Source of the DNA: Orthonyx spaldingii
Taxonomy: Eukaryota; Chordata; Aves; Passeriformes; Orthonychidae
Direction: 5' to 3'
Length of the DNA stretch: 64,000 nt
Assembly (NCBI GenBank): GCA_013397795.1
Contig: VZTJ01001766.1
Location: 595,593 to 659,592, forward strand
Shown one piece after another: positions 48,790 to 61,236 of the stretch (position 1 is the stretch's first letter; every line of letters starts with the position of its first letter). Both the position numbers and the translations under genes were made by a program. A model generated the notes under the pieces. The model saw nothing but the letters and a program-made list of their open reading frames with translations. It was not told the DNA's origin and did no database searches.

Positions 48790-50290
48790 CATCAACTGGC
48801 CGGCTGTATGGGAGCTGCACAGGTCTATCCCAGCTGGAAAACTGTGGCCAGTGCAGAGTATGAAGAAGTTTAATAACATGGATTGAGATGAACTTTTGCG
48901 TTTGCCCTCAGTGCCAGAAAATATCCCTGAGCGCATTTAATTTATTAGTGTAGGAGTATCCATAAAGTCCTGTCTCACTCAATGCTGATACTTCTCCATC
49001 ACTGCAAATTTCTCAGCAGATCACGACTGGGCTTGAAAGAGGCTGATGGTAATGTCAGATTTTCTCTTTGTTTAAATGAAATGGGTACAGGGAACTATCA
49101 TTGTCCCTTGTGGTAAAAACACAAGTAATAGCAAAATAGCATCTTACAGGCCTAGGTAAAAGTGGATTACAATTTTACATTTCAAGAACTCAGACAACCA
49201 AAGCATATTAGGATGGTCAAAGGTGGTCTTTAGATGGAGATCTGTATTTCTGCCTGACATGATAGAGCTGTCACTGAGGGAAGATACATCAATGCCCCAG
49301 TGCTTTTAAAAGACAGGAGGCATTAAACCAGGAAATTTCAAGATCATAAAACTTTTTAAAGGGTGATGAAGGGTTGTTTTACCCCAAAAAAGTACAAGGC
49401 CTCTTTAATTCAGATTGCCTATATCAATAAATGAATGAAAATGGAACCCTGAGGATATATGATAGCACTTTTCCAGCTATCTCCTTATTTTCTTTTCAAA
49501 TTATGTACAAATCTAGAATACCAAAGCCCCATTTTTGTGGTTTTTACTGTCTATCCCTAGAGAAATTGTTAACTCAAGGGTTGCAGCAAGACTTGCTGCC
49601 CTGAATCAAGTAATTATTTTTGCATTTAATGACAAACATGACTTACTCATGGGGGCCACTGAAGACATCCACTGTGTGAATAAAGGTTAATCTCCTTGGA
49701 GGGAAATGTAGTATTTGTATTGCATCTAATAATTCATATGAATGAAGTGGAATTTTAAAATATTGTGTACCTTCTAATTGCAAATCTAACTAGGTTAGAT
49801 CTGCTTGCTGGAAATTAAAGCAGATTTGGGAAGAAGGTATTACAGCCCAAATGACAACATTTTAAGGTTTAGATTTTTAATTTTCAAAACGCAGTAAAGG
49901 TCTGCAGTGTCCTCAAGCTTTATATGTTGTACTTCTACCTCTAAGCACGTGCTCTCCTTGGGGTCCATCAGTTCCACTTCTTGCACAATGGAAGGAAGAG
50001 AGGATGAGATGCAACTACATGAAACCTGTGGCAAAACAGCTTTTTGCAAGGACCAGGGAAGCCATAGGAGATTTGAAGAGAAGTTCAGGTTGTCCCAAGT
50101 CTTACATGAACACTCCCTTCCCTCCTCTCTCTCTCTGCACCCCAGTGCTCACGTCCTGGATGCTGCTGTTCACCTTATCTGCTCTTTCAGCGGCTCCCAA
50201 CATTCTGGAAATATGCATTTGTGTTTTGGTTACATCAGCGGAGAGGGCCAGCAGATAAACAGGCAAGAATAGGCATGTCAGGAACAGTCA

Positions 50291-50346
50291 TCGTCAGGAC
50301 AGACAAAATCTGCAAAGCGGCGAGCGGAGGGCGCGTGGGGCACCGG
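50291..50346. other. Small CpG-rich patch
   Basis: Seven CpG dinucleotides fall within about 56 bases (GCGGCGAGCGGAGGGCGCGT plus flanks), followed by a GGA repeat (about 50345-50360). The surrounding intron is CpG-poor. It is too short for a formal CpG island and no promoter element is evident. Confidence 0.5.
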
Positions 50347-53300
50347 GGAGGAGGAGGAGGATTAATCAGAAAGCTGCAGGAGCCATAATGAGACCTGGGA
50401 AATACTGGCAACAAGGGCTGGAGAGTTTGAGGGTCCAGAAGAAGGCAGGGAGCCCAAGGGATCATTAGCAAGAAGTGGAAGTGTCGTCTGAGTCTGTCTC
50501 ATCAGCTTGGGCACTTATGTAAGGGAGGCAAATTTTCTTCTTTGAGTCACATGGGGCTTTGCAGAAGAGCAGCCCAGAATCCATGAATAAGCACAACTGG
50601 GGGCACAAAGAAAGTAGTGTCAGAAGAACTGTCAGCGTGTCACCGTCCTTCTTGCTTCTACTCATTTGTGCTTACGGCTGGCAGCAGGAACATTTAGTGT
50701 GCTACTGGAGAACTCAAACCTCAGAGGGAGGCAGCTAAACCCAGCACATTTCCCAGCTTCTCCCTTCATAATTTCCATGGCAGCTACCTGAGCAGTCCAC
50801 GTGTCCCAAAGCAATTCTGGCTATTTGTATTCCCCATTAGCCATCCTTTCTTGAGAGGTGCCTGGGAAGCAGAGCACTCAGGTAGTCGATGCTTTTGGAC
50901 AAACAGCTGGCTATATCCACTTAAGTATTAAACATCCTCAGGGGTAATGAAAGGTCCACCAGAAACAGATGGCATCATCTGATGCTTCAAAAAAATAAAT
51001 CCTGACACCAACCATCAATCAGTCCAGTTGCCTCTGATGGCTCCTAGCAGAGATGGAAAGCCTCCATTCTCCTATGGGTTACTTTAAATACAAAGCTTTT
51101 GCCTGACACTCCAGGCTTTAAAAGCTGTGTGATTTATCAGTGCGCACATAAATAACTATAATTTATTTTATTGGGTAGATATATCCCACCCCCAGGTGGG
51201 ATAACACCAGATGCTGGTGCGAAAATGTCTGGGGAAATTAACCTCACTGTATTTATTATGAGCCATCAAAGACTGCTGGGTTTCAAAAATGCCATTCTAT
51301 GGTAGATTGAGAGGAGTCTGTTCAAAGCTGGGAGGTTTAGGGCTGCTTCATTCAAGATATGTGAGGGAAATGCACCTGAGAATAGATGGGAGGACTGACT
51401 ACTTTCAAAACGTACTCCTAGAAAGTAATCTGCTTCTTTCTATCACTTGAGATTTATGAGAGTCTGTATCCTGCTACAGGCTCAGTTGTGTCTTCTGAAG
51501 AGTTGAATCTTGGCACTTGGTGACTAAATCTGAGCTTGCAGCTGGTGTTAGGGGACAAGTGTGTTCAGTTCCCATTTTCAAGGTATTATATGGTGTTCAT
51601 GTTGAATATATACTAAAATCTGCTAATTTTTTTCCTGCAATATTCATCCACAGAAAGGCAGATATTTGAAAATAAAAATAACTCAAATCCCAGTAAAAGT
51701 TGGCATACAGAATAGGAGTGAGCTTTCCCTTCTGATGTAGCTCAAAGGAGGCTGAAAACAAAAAGTGGACTAAGGCTTTTTTTTTTTTTTTTAAATTTGT
51801 TTGTATCATTAGGAATTCCCAAAGCAATAATCCGGAGCAGATTCATTAGTGGACTGTGACAGATTTTGGCATTTGGTGCAGATTTTCATCAGTAGAATTA
51901 TAAATATTGCTTCTTGATCTATAAATGAGTCACGGGGATATATCAGAGAGAAATAAAATCTGTTAATAATGCTCGTGCTCTTCCATAGGCATATATATAA
52001 GGGAATAAAAAACTGTTTCCCAATAACCTTCATGGGTGTGAGGTGCCTTGGAAATATGAAAGAAGAAGAATGGTAATATATTAATTCAATCGACCCAGCC
52101 CCTTGGAAACCATCCTCATGCCTATTGTTCAGATTGTGTTTCCAAATCAAAGGTATTTCTCTAAAAATATTGTTTAAGCATTGACTCCATTATATGAACT
52201 ACAGACAAGATGAAATACTTTTAATAAGATACACCATATATACGTTTTATGTTCTCATACATATTTTATTTGTGAAGATTCTGGTGGATTCTTTGTTGAG
52301 ATTTGGTTGTATTCCAGGGGGTTGAAGGGGAGCTAAGTTATTATTTGGAAAACTGCAGCCCTGTCGATGAAGCAGGCATCAGTAGGGTAAAACTGCCCAT
52401 TTTTTGTTCAGCATGTGTCCTTGGTTCATAGTGTAAGCAGGGGTTTGTCAGTGGTTAAGTTCTTGCTAATAGCTGTGTAGTTACTAAAAATCTAGAAGGC
52501 ACTGAGTCAAATTTAATTGGGCAAGAGTGTGCACAGGTAGGTACAACTAAATGTGTCTCTTTTTATTAATGTCACAGTGCAAGTTGTCTGGATGTCATTG
52601 AAAGGGTAATGACAACAGAATTATTCCTAGCATGTGCTGAGGGAAAGGCAAGGTTTTGGTGTTAAAATAGACTAGGTGGTACAAATTTAATACATTATTC
52701 ACTACTCCTAAACATCTTACACTTTTGTTAAAAAAAAACCAAAAACCTGTTACAAATATTATTTTTCTTCACCAAAACGAAGCAGTGAGCTGTTCGTTCT
52801 AACAGTTGCCTCTAGAAATATCTTGTTAAAAAGAATATGTGAAACAACCAGTGAGTCATGACAGACTTAACCTTCTTAGCAGGTGTATGATATTTAAGGG
52901 ACACTGGAATTTTTCTTGTCCATGTACAGTGCACATCCATATCTGGATTTCTGCACCCAGCACATATGTGGCAGCATGGTCTGTGGCTTCCCAAAGAAAA
53001 ATGCTGTAGAATGCATTTGGAAACTAAATGTAGTCCACAGGATCAGATACCAATTTCCTGTCTTTTGGGGTTTTATTGAACAGTAAGAAATCCCTGCAGT
53101 CAAAGGAGTCCTGCCTTTGGTCTCCTGCTACCATTCCACATTTCTTCCTCCTTCTGAAAGTCCACTTGTCTGGGTCTTGCTCTGTTAAACTTCTCTAAAT
53201 TCAATAAACCCACTGACCCACACTTGCTGAAGAGAATTTCCAACAGATACAGATCTTCTCCAAAAAATTTGTATTACTGCAAACAATGCAAAGGAAAGGA

Positions 53301-53553
53301 GAATCAAACCTGTGGATTTTTCATCCCTCTTAAAAGTTTTGTTTCATAACTGCTATTTAAGACCATTTTGTTCTATTTTCTTGACTCCAGATTCATGTGT
53401 TAATTTTTCTTTTTCCTGTTTTGTTTGGGTGATCCTTACCCAGAATCTTGTTTAAATTAGTTTTACTTGAATATGAATCAAATCTGCCCTTCTTTTAATT
53501 TTCTTCTACCTAAAATGTATTGTCTTCCATTTTGGTCACTTCTGGTCTTCATT

Positions 53554-53963
53554 ATCATAGAATCAAAGAATGGTTTATGTTCGAAGGGACCTTAAAGATC
53601 ATCTTGTTCCAACGCCCCTGCCATAGGGAGGGACACCTTCCACTATCCCAGATTGCTCCAAGCCCCATCCAACCTGGCCTTGAATTCTTCCAGGGATGGA
53701 ACACAACTTCTCTGGGAAACTTTTTCCAATGTCTCACCACCTTCATAGTAAAATGTCTTTCTTATATCTAATCTAAATCTCTCCATTTTCAGTTTAAAGC
53801 CATTCCCCCTTGTTTCATCACTCCATGCCCTTGTCCAAAGTCCCTCTCCAGCTCTCTTGGAGCCCCTTTAGGCACTGGAGGGGCTCTAAGGTCTTCCCAG
53901 AGCCTTCTCTTCTCCAGGCTGAAGTCCTTTAACTCTCTCAGCCTTTCTCCACAGGAGAGGTGA
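53554..53963 (-). mobile_element. CR1 LINE, antisense, about 410 bp
   Basis: On the + strand it opens ATCATAGAATCAAAGAATGG and runs through GAAGGGACCTTAAAGATCAT, CCAACCTGGCCTTGAATTCT, CCAGGGATGGAACACAACTT, TCCCCCTTGTTTCATCACTC, TTCTCTTCTCCAGGCTGAAG and CAGCCTTTCTCCACAGGAGA, the reverse of a CR1 3' region. Similarity fades after about 53963. It is the longest CR1 in the window and contains no intact open frame. Confidence 0.94.
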
Positions 53964-56900
53964 TTATAATTCCCTTTTTCACATCGCCCCATATCTCTGC
54001 TGCAATCTTCCTAGTCTTATGCTTAGAACAAACCTCCTCCACTTTCCACATTGCTTTGGATGTCTGCTTTCCATGACATCTTTTCTGAGCTCCCTCTCAT
54101 TGTGTATCTTGACTTCACCCTTCCCAATACACGAGCAAATTCCAAGACTCTGTCCTGCAGCCATTTGAAATTCTTGTAATTGTTACAATGCAAAAGTGGT
54201 TTTATGTTTTGACCAAGCTTTGCCATCTGTAGGTCATAGTTATATTTGCTCATGAAAAGGGTACATGCCAACTGACCTTCGCATTCAGATTGAAATATAC
54301 TTGATGATTTCCATGCTGCATTTTCATGGAAGGTGGAAGGTTCCAAAATCACTTACGATGGAAGGTTTTCAAGGAGCTCTATTTCAGTTTATGCCCCTTT
54401 TCCTCTGTTTGCAGCCTCCTCTCCAGCACGAGTTCCCTTCTCTTTCTGGCCCCCCTCACACAGACTCATTCACTGAAATTGCACAACTAAGAGCACTCTC
54501 ATGGTCCTTGTGTTACAAACTTTTTTGTAGAGGTGTTTCTTCCAGGAGCACTTCCATGTCCCTTCTCCCCTCCTGTAGTTCTCTTGTATCCCACATTTAG
54601 ATGTTGTTCCATCCCATTTCTGGCAGGTTCAGCAACTGCAAAGTGTCTGCTGAAGGATCTCTGTTGGAAAACACAGGCAGGTGGCTTCCTCTAGAAACTG
54701 CAGCATGAAAACAAACACCATGAGTGTCCCTCCCCTGTCTTGGTTAGCACATTCTCTGGCCACCCCATCCCAGCTGGTGCCTGGACATTCAGGGACCAGC
54801 CCTGGCTGGGGAGAGAAGCCACAAAGCCATCCTGCCTGGGGGAAGAGAAGTCAGCTGCTTGCCCTCAGGGATGGGGAACAGGCCTTGACTTGCCTCTGTT
54901 TACTACTGAGATGCAATTTTTAGATCATAAAATGGCCTAGCTGCCTAGCTCCCGGTTCCTCCCTTCTCTCTAGCAGACTGGCAGTGAGAATAAACCCATA
55001 AAAATGTCCTTATGAACAACTGACACCATTAAATTTCTCCTTTGCTCACCCATCTTGCACTAAAAGTTTTGAGTAACCCCAGTTGCTGGGACTTCTGCCA
55101 GACAGACAGAATGCAATTAATAAATAAAACAATTTTCAAATTTCCACATCAGCAAAATACCCTTGTATTTCCTGATATAAGAAGGAAGTCAGAGATAAGG
55201 TAATCTTGCCTGGAAAGAAGAGTTTGTTTAGCTCATGTGGTGGAGCAGAGATTTGGATTGAAGGATGCTGGTAGCCAGTCCTCCTTGGAGTGCTTTTCTT
55301 GTGTTTTTAGTATGGTTTCTCTAAAAAGCACAGCTCAGAGTCAGCTTCATCCTGTCAGATAAGGACATCCACCTCCTTCCCTTCTTTCCCATGGATATCT
55401 CCCTGGGAATTTAGGCAGCATTAAGAAATGTGCAGAATTGGTCACAGCTGGACCAGAGACCAAAGGGGATGGGCTGACCACTGAGGACTCTGTGGGACCC
55501 AGGATCAGGTGATGGCAGATGAAATGGGTCACTTTTGGGGACAGCAGTGGGGTGTGTGCCAGCACCTCCCGCCTTGCAGGGCACGGCTCTCATTTTGGAG
55601 ATGTAACTGGCACCACTGCTGCTAAACCCTCCTATTTCTTTAATGAAATGTGGGGGTTTGTCCCACTTCTGAGTCATGGGGCTTCTCCACGAGAGGTCTG
55701 TGAAAGCCACAAGCCCAGCCATGCGCTGTGAAGGCAGGAGACTTCATACTGTGCAAAATTACTGGTAGAAATCTCTTTTGGAGCTTTTCTGAAAGAAGCC
55801 CTCCTGGCTGGCAGGCAGCTCTGTCACTTTGTTCTGCCCTCCCAGGAATCTGCACTTGCAAAATGCACAAAATCAGAACCTCCTTACACCTCCCAAAGTC
55901 ACTACAGAGGTATCCTTTTCACATTTCACTTAACAGAAAAGTGTGATTTTGTGATGGAACCCAAATTATAATATTAAACCTGGGAAATGGATTGGAAAGG
56001 AAGATTTTAAAGGAAACCATGTTCTCCCTGTAAAAAAAAGGAAGGCAAAGATAATATTAATTATTTCTTGACTCTCTGATTTAATTTTCAAGTCTCTGGG
56101 CCTTGAAAATTGACCTTCATGCTGATTTTTCTTTGGTGTAATATATTTGCCACAGGAAGCCATTACTTACTGTGTCCATTATCACTGTTTTTCTTTCACT
56201 TTTATTCTGTTTCCATGTGGGTTTTTTATCCTTTTGGTTCTCTGTGGCTTACCTTTCCCCAGATGGTTTCTGCCACATGTGAATGAGAATTGCCTCTTTC
56301 TCTTGATCTCCAGTCCTGGCTGCCCAAGGGACATGATGGCTTCTAGATCAGTCAGGGCAAAACTTAGCACAGTCCTTGGTCATGGCTGGCTGTCCCCCTC
56401 TCAGTGGAGGTGTAGGATCTGAATTGTCAAAGGACAGCTCCAGGGATCCCACTCTGCCAGGAGTGGGCAGTGTCCTCCACGTGAGCCCCCCTAGGGTTAG
56501 GCCTCGTGTGGTCTTCAGGTAAAAACTGCAGAGCTTAAGTTTCCAAAATGAGTGGTTTTTTTCCTTGTGTCCAGTCATTGTATAGTAATTGGTGGAGCAG
56601 CTGGTATTTGCATGCAGCCAGTGGAAATATTCCAGGGATAATGCAGGTGTTTTTCACTGATTCTCGCTCGTTGCAGGGAGCAGCAATAGCAAAGACCCTC
56701 CAGTGTGTTCGGTCAGTCCCAGACTGTGCAGTCTGTCTTGCTGTCTGATTGTCCTGACATCCTCCTTACCAGGACAGCCAAACACTTTTGTTGACTTAGC
56801 ATAAGGGTCATTGTCTCTTGGTTTGCAATCAATAAACTTTCTGTAGTTTCCCTAATGTTTCTGGGGTATGTTGAGCCTTTAACATCACAAACACAGCTGG

Positions 56901-57529
56901 TTTTGCTGGGAGAAGTTTTCAACCTGACTTCTCATAGCAGGTCTTGTCTGTCTAGAGAGTGGTTTGAGAAGCCCACAGCAGCTCTGATGGAGCCCTTGCT
57001 ACCCTGGTGAATTAGTGTTGTTTTGATATCTGATGAAAAACCTGCAGGAACACGTTTGGTTTTATTCCATGGCTCCAGTAGTGGAAAGAATTTATCTGCC
57101 TCCACTCACCATCTCTGCCTCCTCACATACAACATTTGAAGACTTAGAATTTCAGACCACTTGGTTTCCAAAGACTCATCTTCTGATACTTCTAAGGGAC
57201 ATACTTAGGAAAAAAAAACAACACTGAAAGTCATCAGCTACAAAAGAAATCTAAGTTCAGTAGTTCTTGACCAGTCTTGGAGTGGTACAGTTTGTCTGCA
57301 CATTTATATGCACGTAGAGTGGATAACAAGTGAAAAAGTCTTGAAAACATGAGGCAACCACCAGGTTGTGGTAAGAAGTGTCACAGGCTGCCTCAGATCT
57401 GTGTTTCAAGGACTGTGTTTCAAGTGACAAGGACACAGGCACCTCGCTCTTCCAGCTTGTGGGGTGGTGCAGAACTTGGGGAAGGAGAGGCAGGTGTTGG
57501 ACATTGTGAGATAGGAGCTAGGGACACGC

Positions 57530-57618
57530 CAGCCTCCCCTCCCAGTCCAGCCTTCTTTCCCAGTCCACCTCCTCTCCCAGTCCAACGTCCCCTCCCAGTC
57601 CAGCCTCCCTCTCTGCAG
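57530..57618 (+). repeat. 17-18-bp minisatellite, five copies
   Basis: Units of the form CAGCCTCCCCTCCCAGTC follow one another, with one 17-base copy and several substitutions between copies. The last copy is more diverged (CAGCCTCCCTCTCTGCAG). It is pyrimidine-rich on the + strand and lies in intron 16. Confidence 0.85.
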
Positions 57619-60600
57619 AGGCATTTTCACCGTGTGCTCCAGTATGTCAGGCTGGCAGCAAGAGCAATGCTGAGCTGTGCCCTTTGCCTGCCTCCCCTGC
57701 CCAACAGGATGAACTCGTGCCAGATCTGACACACCCCAGTGCTAGTGCAGCTTTTCAGCTCCACTGAAAGAGGGCAGGGATGAATGGCAACTTTAAATGA
57801 CAAAAAAAAAAATCCTCTGTGTGGCACAAAAGTGAAGTATAAATAATGGCCTTATCTACCCATCTATTACTCAAGGAAATTTACTCCTGAGTAAAGTGGC
57901 AAGAACAGGACCGAGGAATCTGCCCCATTAATTATAGATACCCCTTTGAACTCTGAAGAGAGAAATTGGGTGATCATTCCCCACCCTGTCAAACATGGGT
58001 GAGCACAGCTGCCAGCCAGCATCACTTCTCTGCCCTGCAGTGCTCAGAGACAGACAGCTGCACCAGAGACACCAAAACTGCAGGGAAACATGAAGTTCAA
58101 TTCTTGAAGAGGAGAATGATCAGCAAAACTCCCAGCTTTATTGTAAATATCACAAAGACTCTCAGGATATGGGGAAAACCCTCAACTTACCCAGTTCCTA
58201 GAGTCTGCCTGAAGATGGCTAAAGCTGCATCAGTCTCCCTGCTTATTCTCCACAGTCAACAGAGAGAAAAGGCACTTTCGCTCCTTCATTTCACCTCACC
58301 TGTGCTGCTGTCAGTTTTAGGAGGGCATACATTGAGCTCAAGCTCCTCTGCCCATATGGATTGGACCTGATCTATCTGGGAGAGAGCTCCAGATGCCTTC
58401 AGCTCCCCTGAAGGCTGAGAGTGCCAGCCTTGCCCAGGGCTGGGCTTTCCAAGGGCGCTGCCTGCACAGGCAGGGAACTGCACGTGGTAGCACTGAGGCC
58501 AGAGGTAAAATCAGCCCTTGTTCTCCTCTTTTTCTGGGTAAATAGAAATCATTCACATGAAATCACTGAAATTGCAGCCACTTTTTGCACATGAAATAAT
58601 TATTCTTACCATATTACTTACGTTTTTTCTTTCCTGAGGAGAACATCCACTCTCGTTACCGTCATGGAGTAGTTCAGAGATTTTACTTAGGAAATAGACT
58701 GTATTTTCTGGGTAGTTTTTATTGAATTTCATTTTCTTATATTTAAACAGGCAAACCAGTTGTTTCAGCTAAGCAATTAACACAGAGTTGATAAGAAAAA
58801 ATTCCTGCTGAAAGAATTGGTGCTACAGTGGTACCACAGTGCCCCACAGACCTCTCATCTGCAGCTGCTGTCCTGCTTGTGGGTTCAAACACATCCCACT
58901 TGGGAAGCTGTGTGGCTGCAAGGCAGGAAATCCATATCCTCCATTTCCATGTGTTTTCCTTGGGTAAGAAATATGAAGGAGATCGATGCTGCTCCAACCT
59001 GTGCTCGCCCCCACTTGCCCCAGGCCACAGGGACCTCTTGCCAATCTTGTGGTATCCATGATCATTTTGACAGCGAGAAACTAAGATATCAGAAGAATGG
59101 GATTATGAGATTGGCTGCAGGATAAAGAGAAATCGGGCTGGGAGGATATAAGCTTCTTATCCAACCACAAATAGCTGAAATAATAGGAAAGGAAATATAG
59201 AAAATAACTGATCATGTAAATTGCTTTTTGCAGGAATACTCTCTCTTAGTAGACTTTGCCCTGGGATGAAAATGTACAAAGGATAGGAAAATACACTTCC
59301 AAGGAAAGACATAATCTTCCAGAGAGACTGACTACATTACTGACCTACTACTGCAGATCTCATTTTTAAACTTAGATCTAACTCAGTGCAATGAAACCCC
59401 CTTCCTGAGCAGTTTTTCTTTGCAGCTTAGTGGATTTTGTTTAGTAAACAAAATATAATAATTGGTACCTTATGTGTTAGGCCTGCTAGAAGGTCTCCAA
59501 AGAACAAACTGCATGTTTCCCATCTGTGCTAGCCAAAGAAGAGTGATGATGTTCACTGCCATCCAAAAACAGGAAGGAAGAAAATCAGATATTTTCACTG
59601 GTCAGAAAGTGCCTGAAGAGCTTCTTGCTGGTCTGTATCTACCAGGCACTGCAGGTGTATGGGCCCTGTTTTATCCACAGTAAAAAAAGTATTAAAGCAG
59701 TAGTTGATCCTGGCAAGTACTTCACGTGCACTGTCTGGGCTTTCCTGTGCAGCTGAGTGCAGAAGTGACAATGAGCTGCCACAGGGTTACAGTTTGGATT
59801 AATGGCTTTCTTTTTTGCATGGTAGATTTTACTGATGGGGCGAATTTTCTACTTGGGACCCTCTTGTTACAGCAAAACCTCCTTGGTCGGCTCCTAGGAG
59901 ATTTCTCTTCCATAGGGAAATGCCCTCACGTGATGTAGGTCCCTTGCTGTCCTTCCTGTCCTCTGTCTCCTGCAGAGACAATGGTACAGAGCTGCAAACA
60001 AGTGCTCTCGGAAGCAGCTCCTGAACTGCTCTGCTCTCTGAACCTCCCCCTGCAAGGATGATCCTGTCTGATTCCAACCTGCTAGGATTTGTCCTGTGCG
60101 GTCTGGGCAGATGAGAAATTTTGGCCTTGGTTGCTGCTGGGTGTGAAAGTTCATTTAAACTTCATGCACAGACAAGGAGCTTGAAAATCAAACTCATTTG
60201 GTTGGCAGTGTGGGGTGAAGGCAGATCCCACTACAGGAGAAGCTGTGTGGGTGAGCTCACATGAGATCCTCTGCAACCAAACAAGACCAGCAGCTGAGCA
60301 CCTCACTTTGGGGATGGTTTAACCCTAACACTGAACTTGGGCAGGTGCAACATTGTTCTTTGTTTAGACTCCCCAGAGGATTTTCAGCCTATATTCAGTG
60401 CAGCACCCAGCACGGTGCCAAATGCCCTCACCTCCTTCTGGGTGACACCAGTGAGAGTCCAGGGCAGTGACTGCAGTGCTAAATCAATTCACAGGAGCTC
60501 AGGAGGCCTGCACATTGTCTGACTGAATGACAGGTGGAAGGTTAAATATATAAAGATTTATATCCCTGTGCTTTTGCCAAATCAAGGTAAATAAAAAGAT

Positions 60601-61166
60601 GGAAGGGAAAGGAGGAAGTAGCCTCATGTTCCAAAAGTACTTTAACTTCAGCAACAGCTCTTGCAGATATATCTTCGTACAGGATTTGATGAGAAGGTGT
60701 CATCTGAATTGAAATTGTCTGGTTTTGTCCTGCATTGACACAAAAGGAGACGATGGAGCTGAGAGATTCAGACTGCAGCCTACCACAGCAGCATTTGTGT
60801 CTCCCAGCCTTCACCAGCAGTCCCTACCTAGGGCTTCCTGGGGAGGAGGGGTTCTTCCAGCAGCCTGCTTCCTCCCCATGGATGGGGAACTTGGAATCAG
60901 CTTCACAGCTCCAGGCCTCTGTGCCCTTCACTTGCTGTGAGCACAGGATTGGTGCAGCACTCTGCACAGTGCCTGGCTCGTTACCTGTGTGCTGCTGCTC
61001 GGGGTGGGGCTGACACACCCTGAACTCCCCTCTGACCTGGGGAAAGCTGCCTGGTTATAAAGGCTGCTCACCACTGGAGTGTGATTGTCACCAGGAAGAG
61101 CTGCCTGGGCACCTGCTGGGTGTGACAGTGGACAATGCACTTACACTTACGATTTACTTTTAGCTA

Positions 61167-61236
61167 GTCCTGCAGGGAGCTGGACTTGATGATTCCATGG
61201 GTCCTTCCAGCTTGAGATACTCTGTGATTCTGTATG
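61167..61236 (+). mobile_element. CR1 LINE 3' end, short fragment
   Basis: GGGAGCTGGACTTGATGATT, CCATGGGTCCTTCCAGCTTG and TACTCTGTGATTCTGTAT match the CR1 3' terminus, about 70 bp, diverged. Sense orientation, intron 16. Confidence 0.82.
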
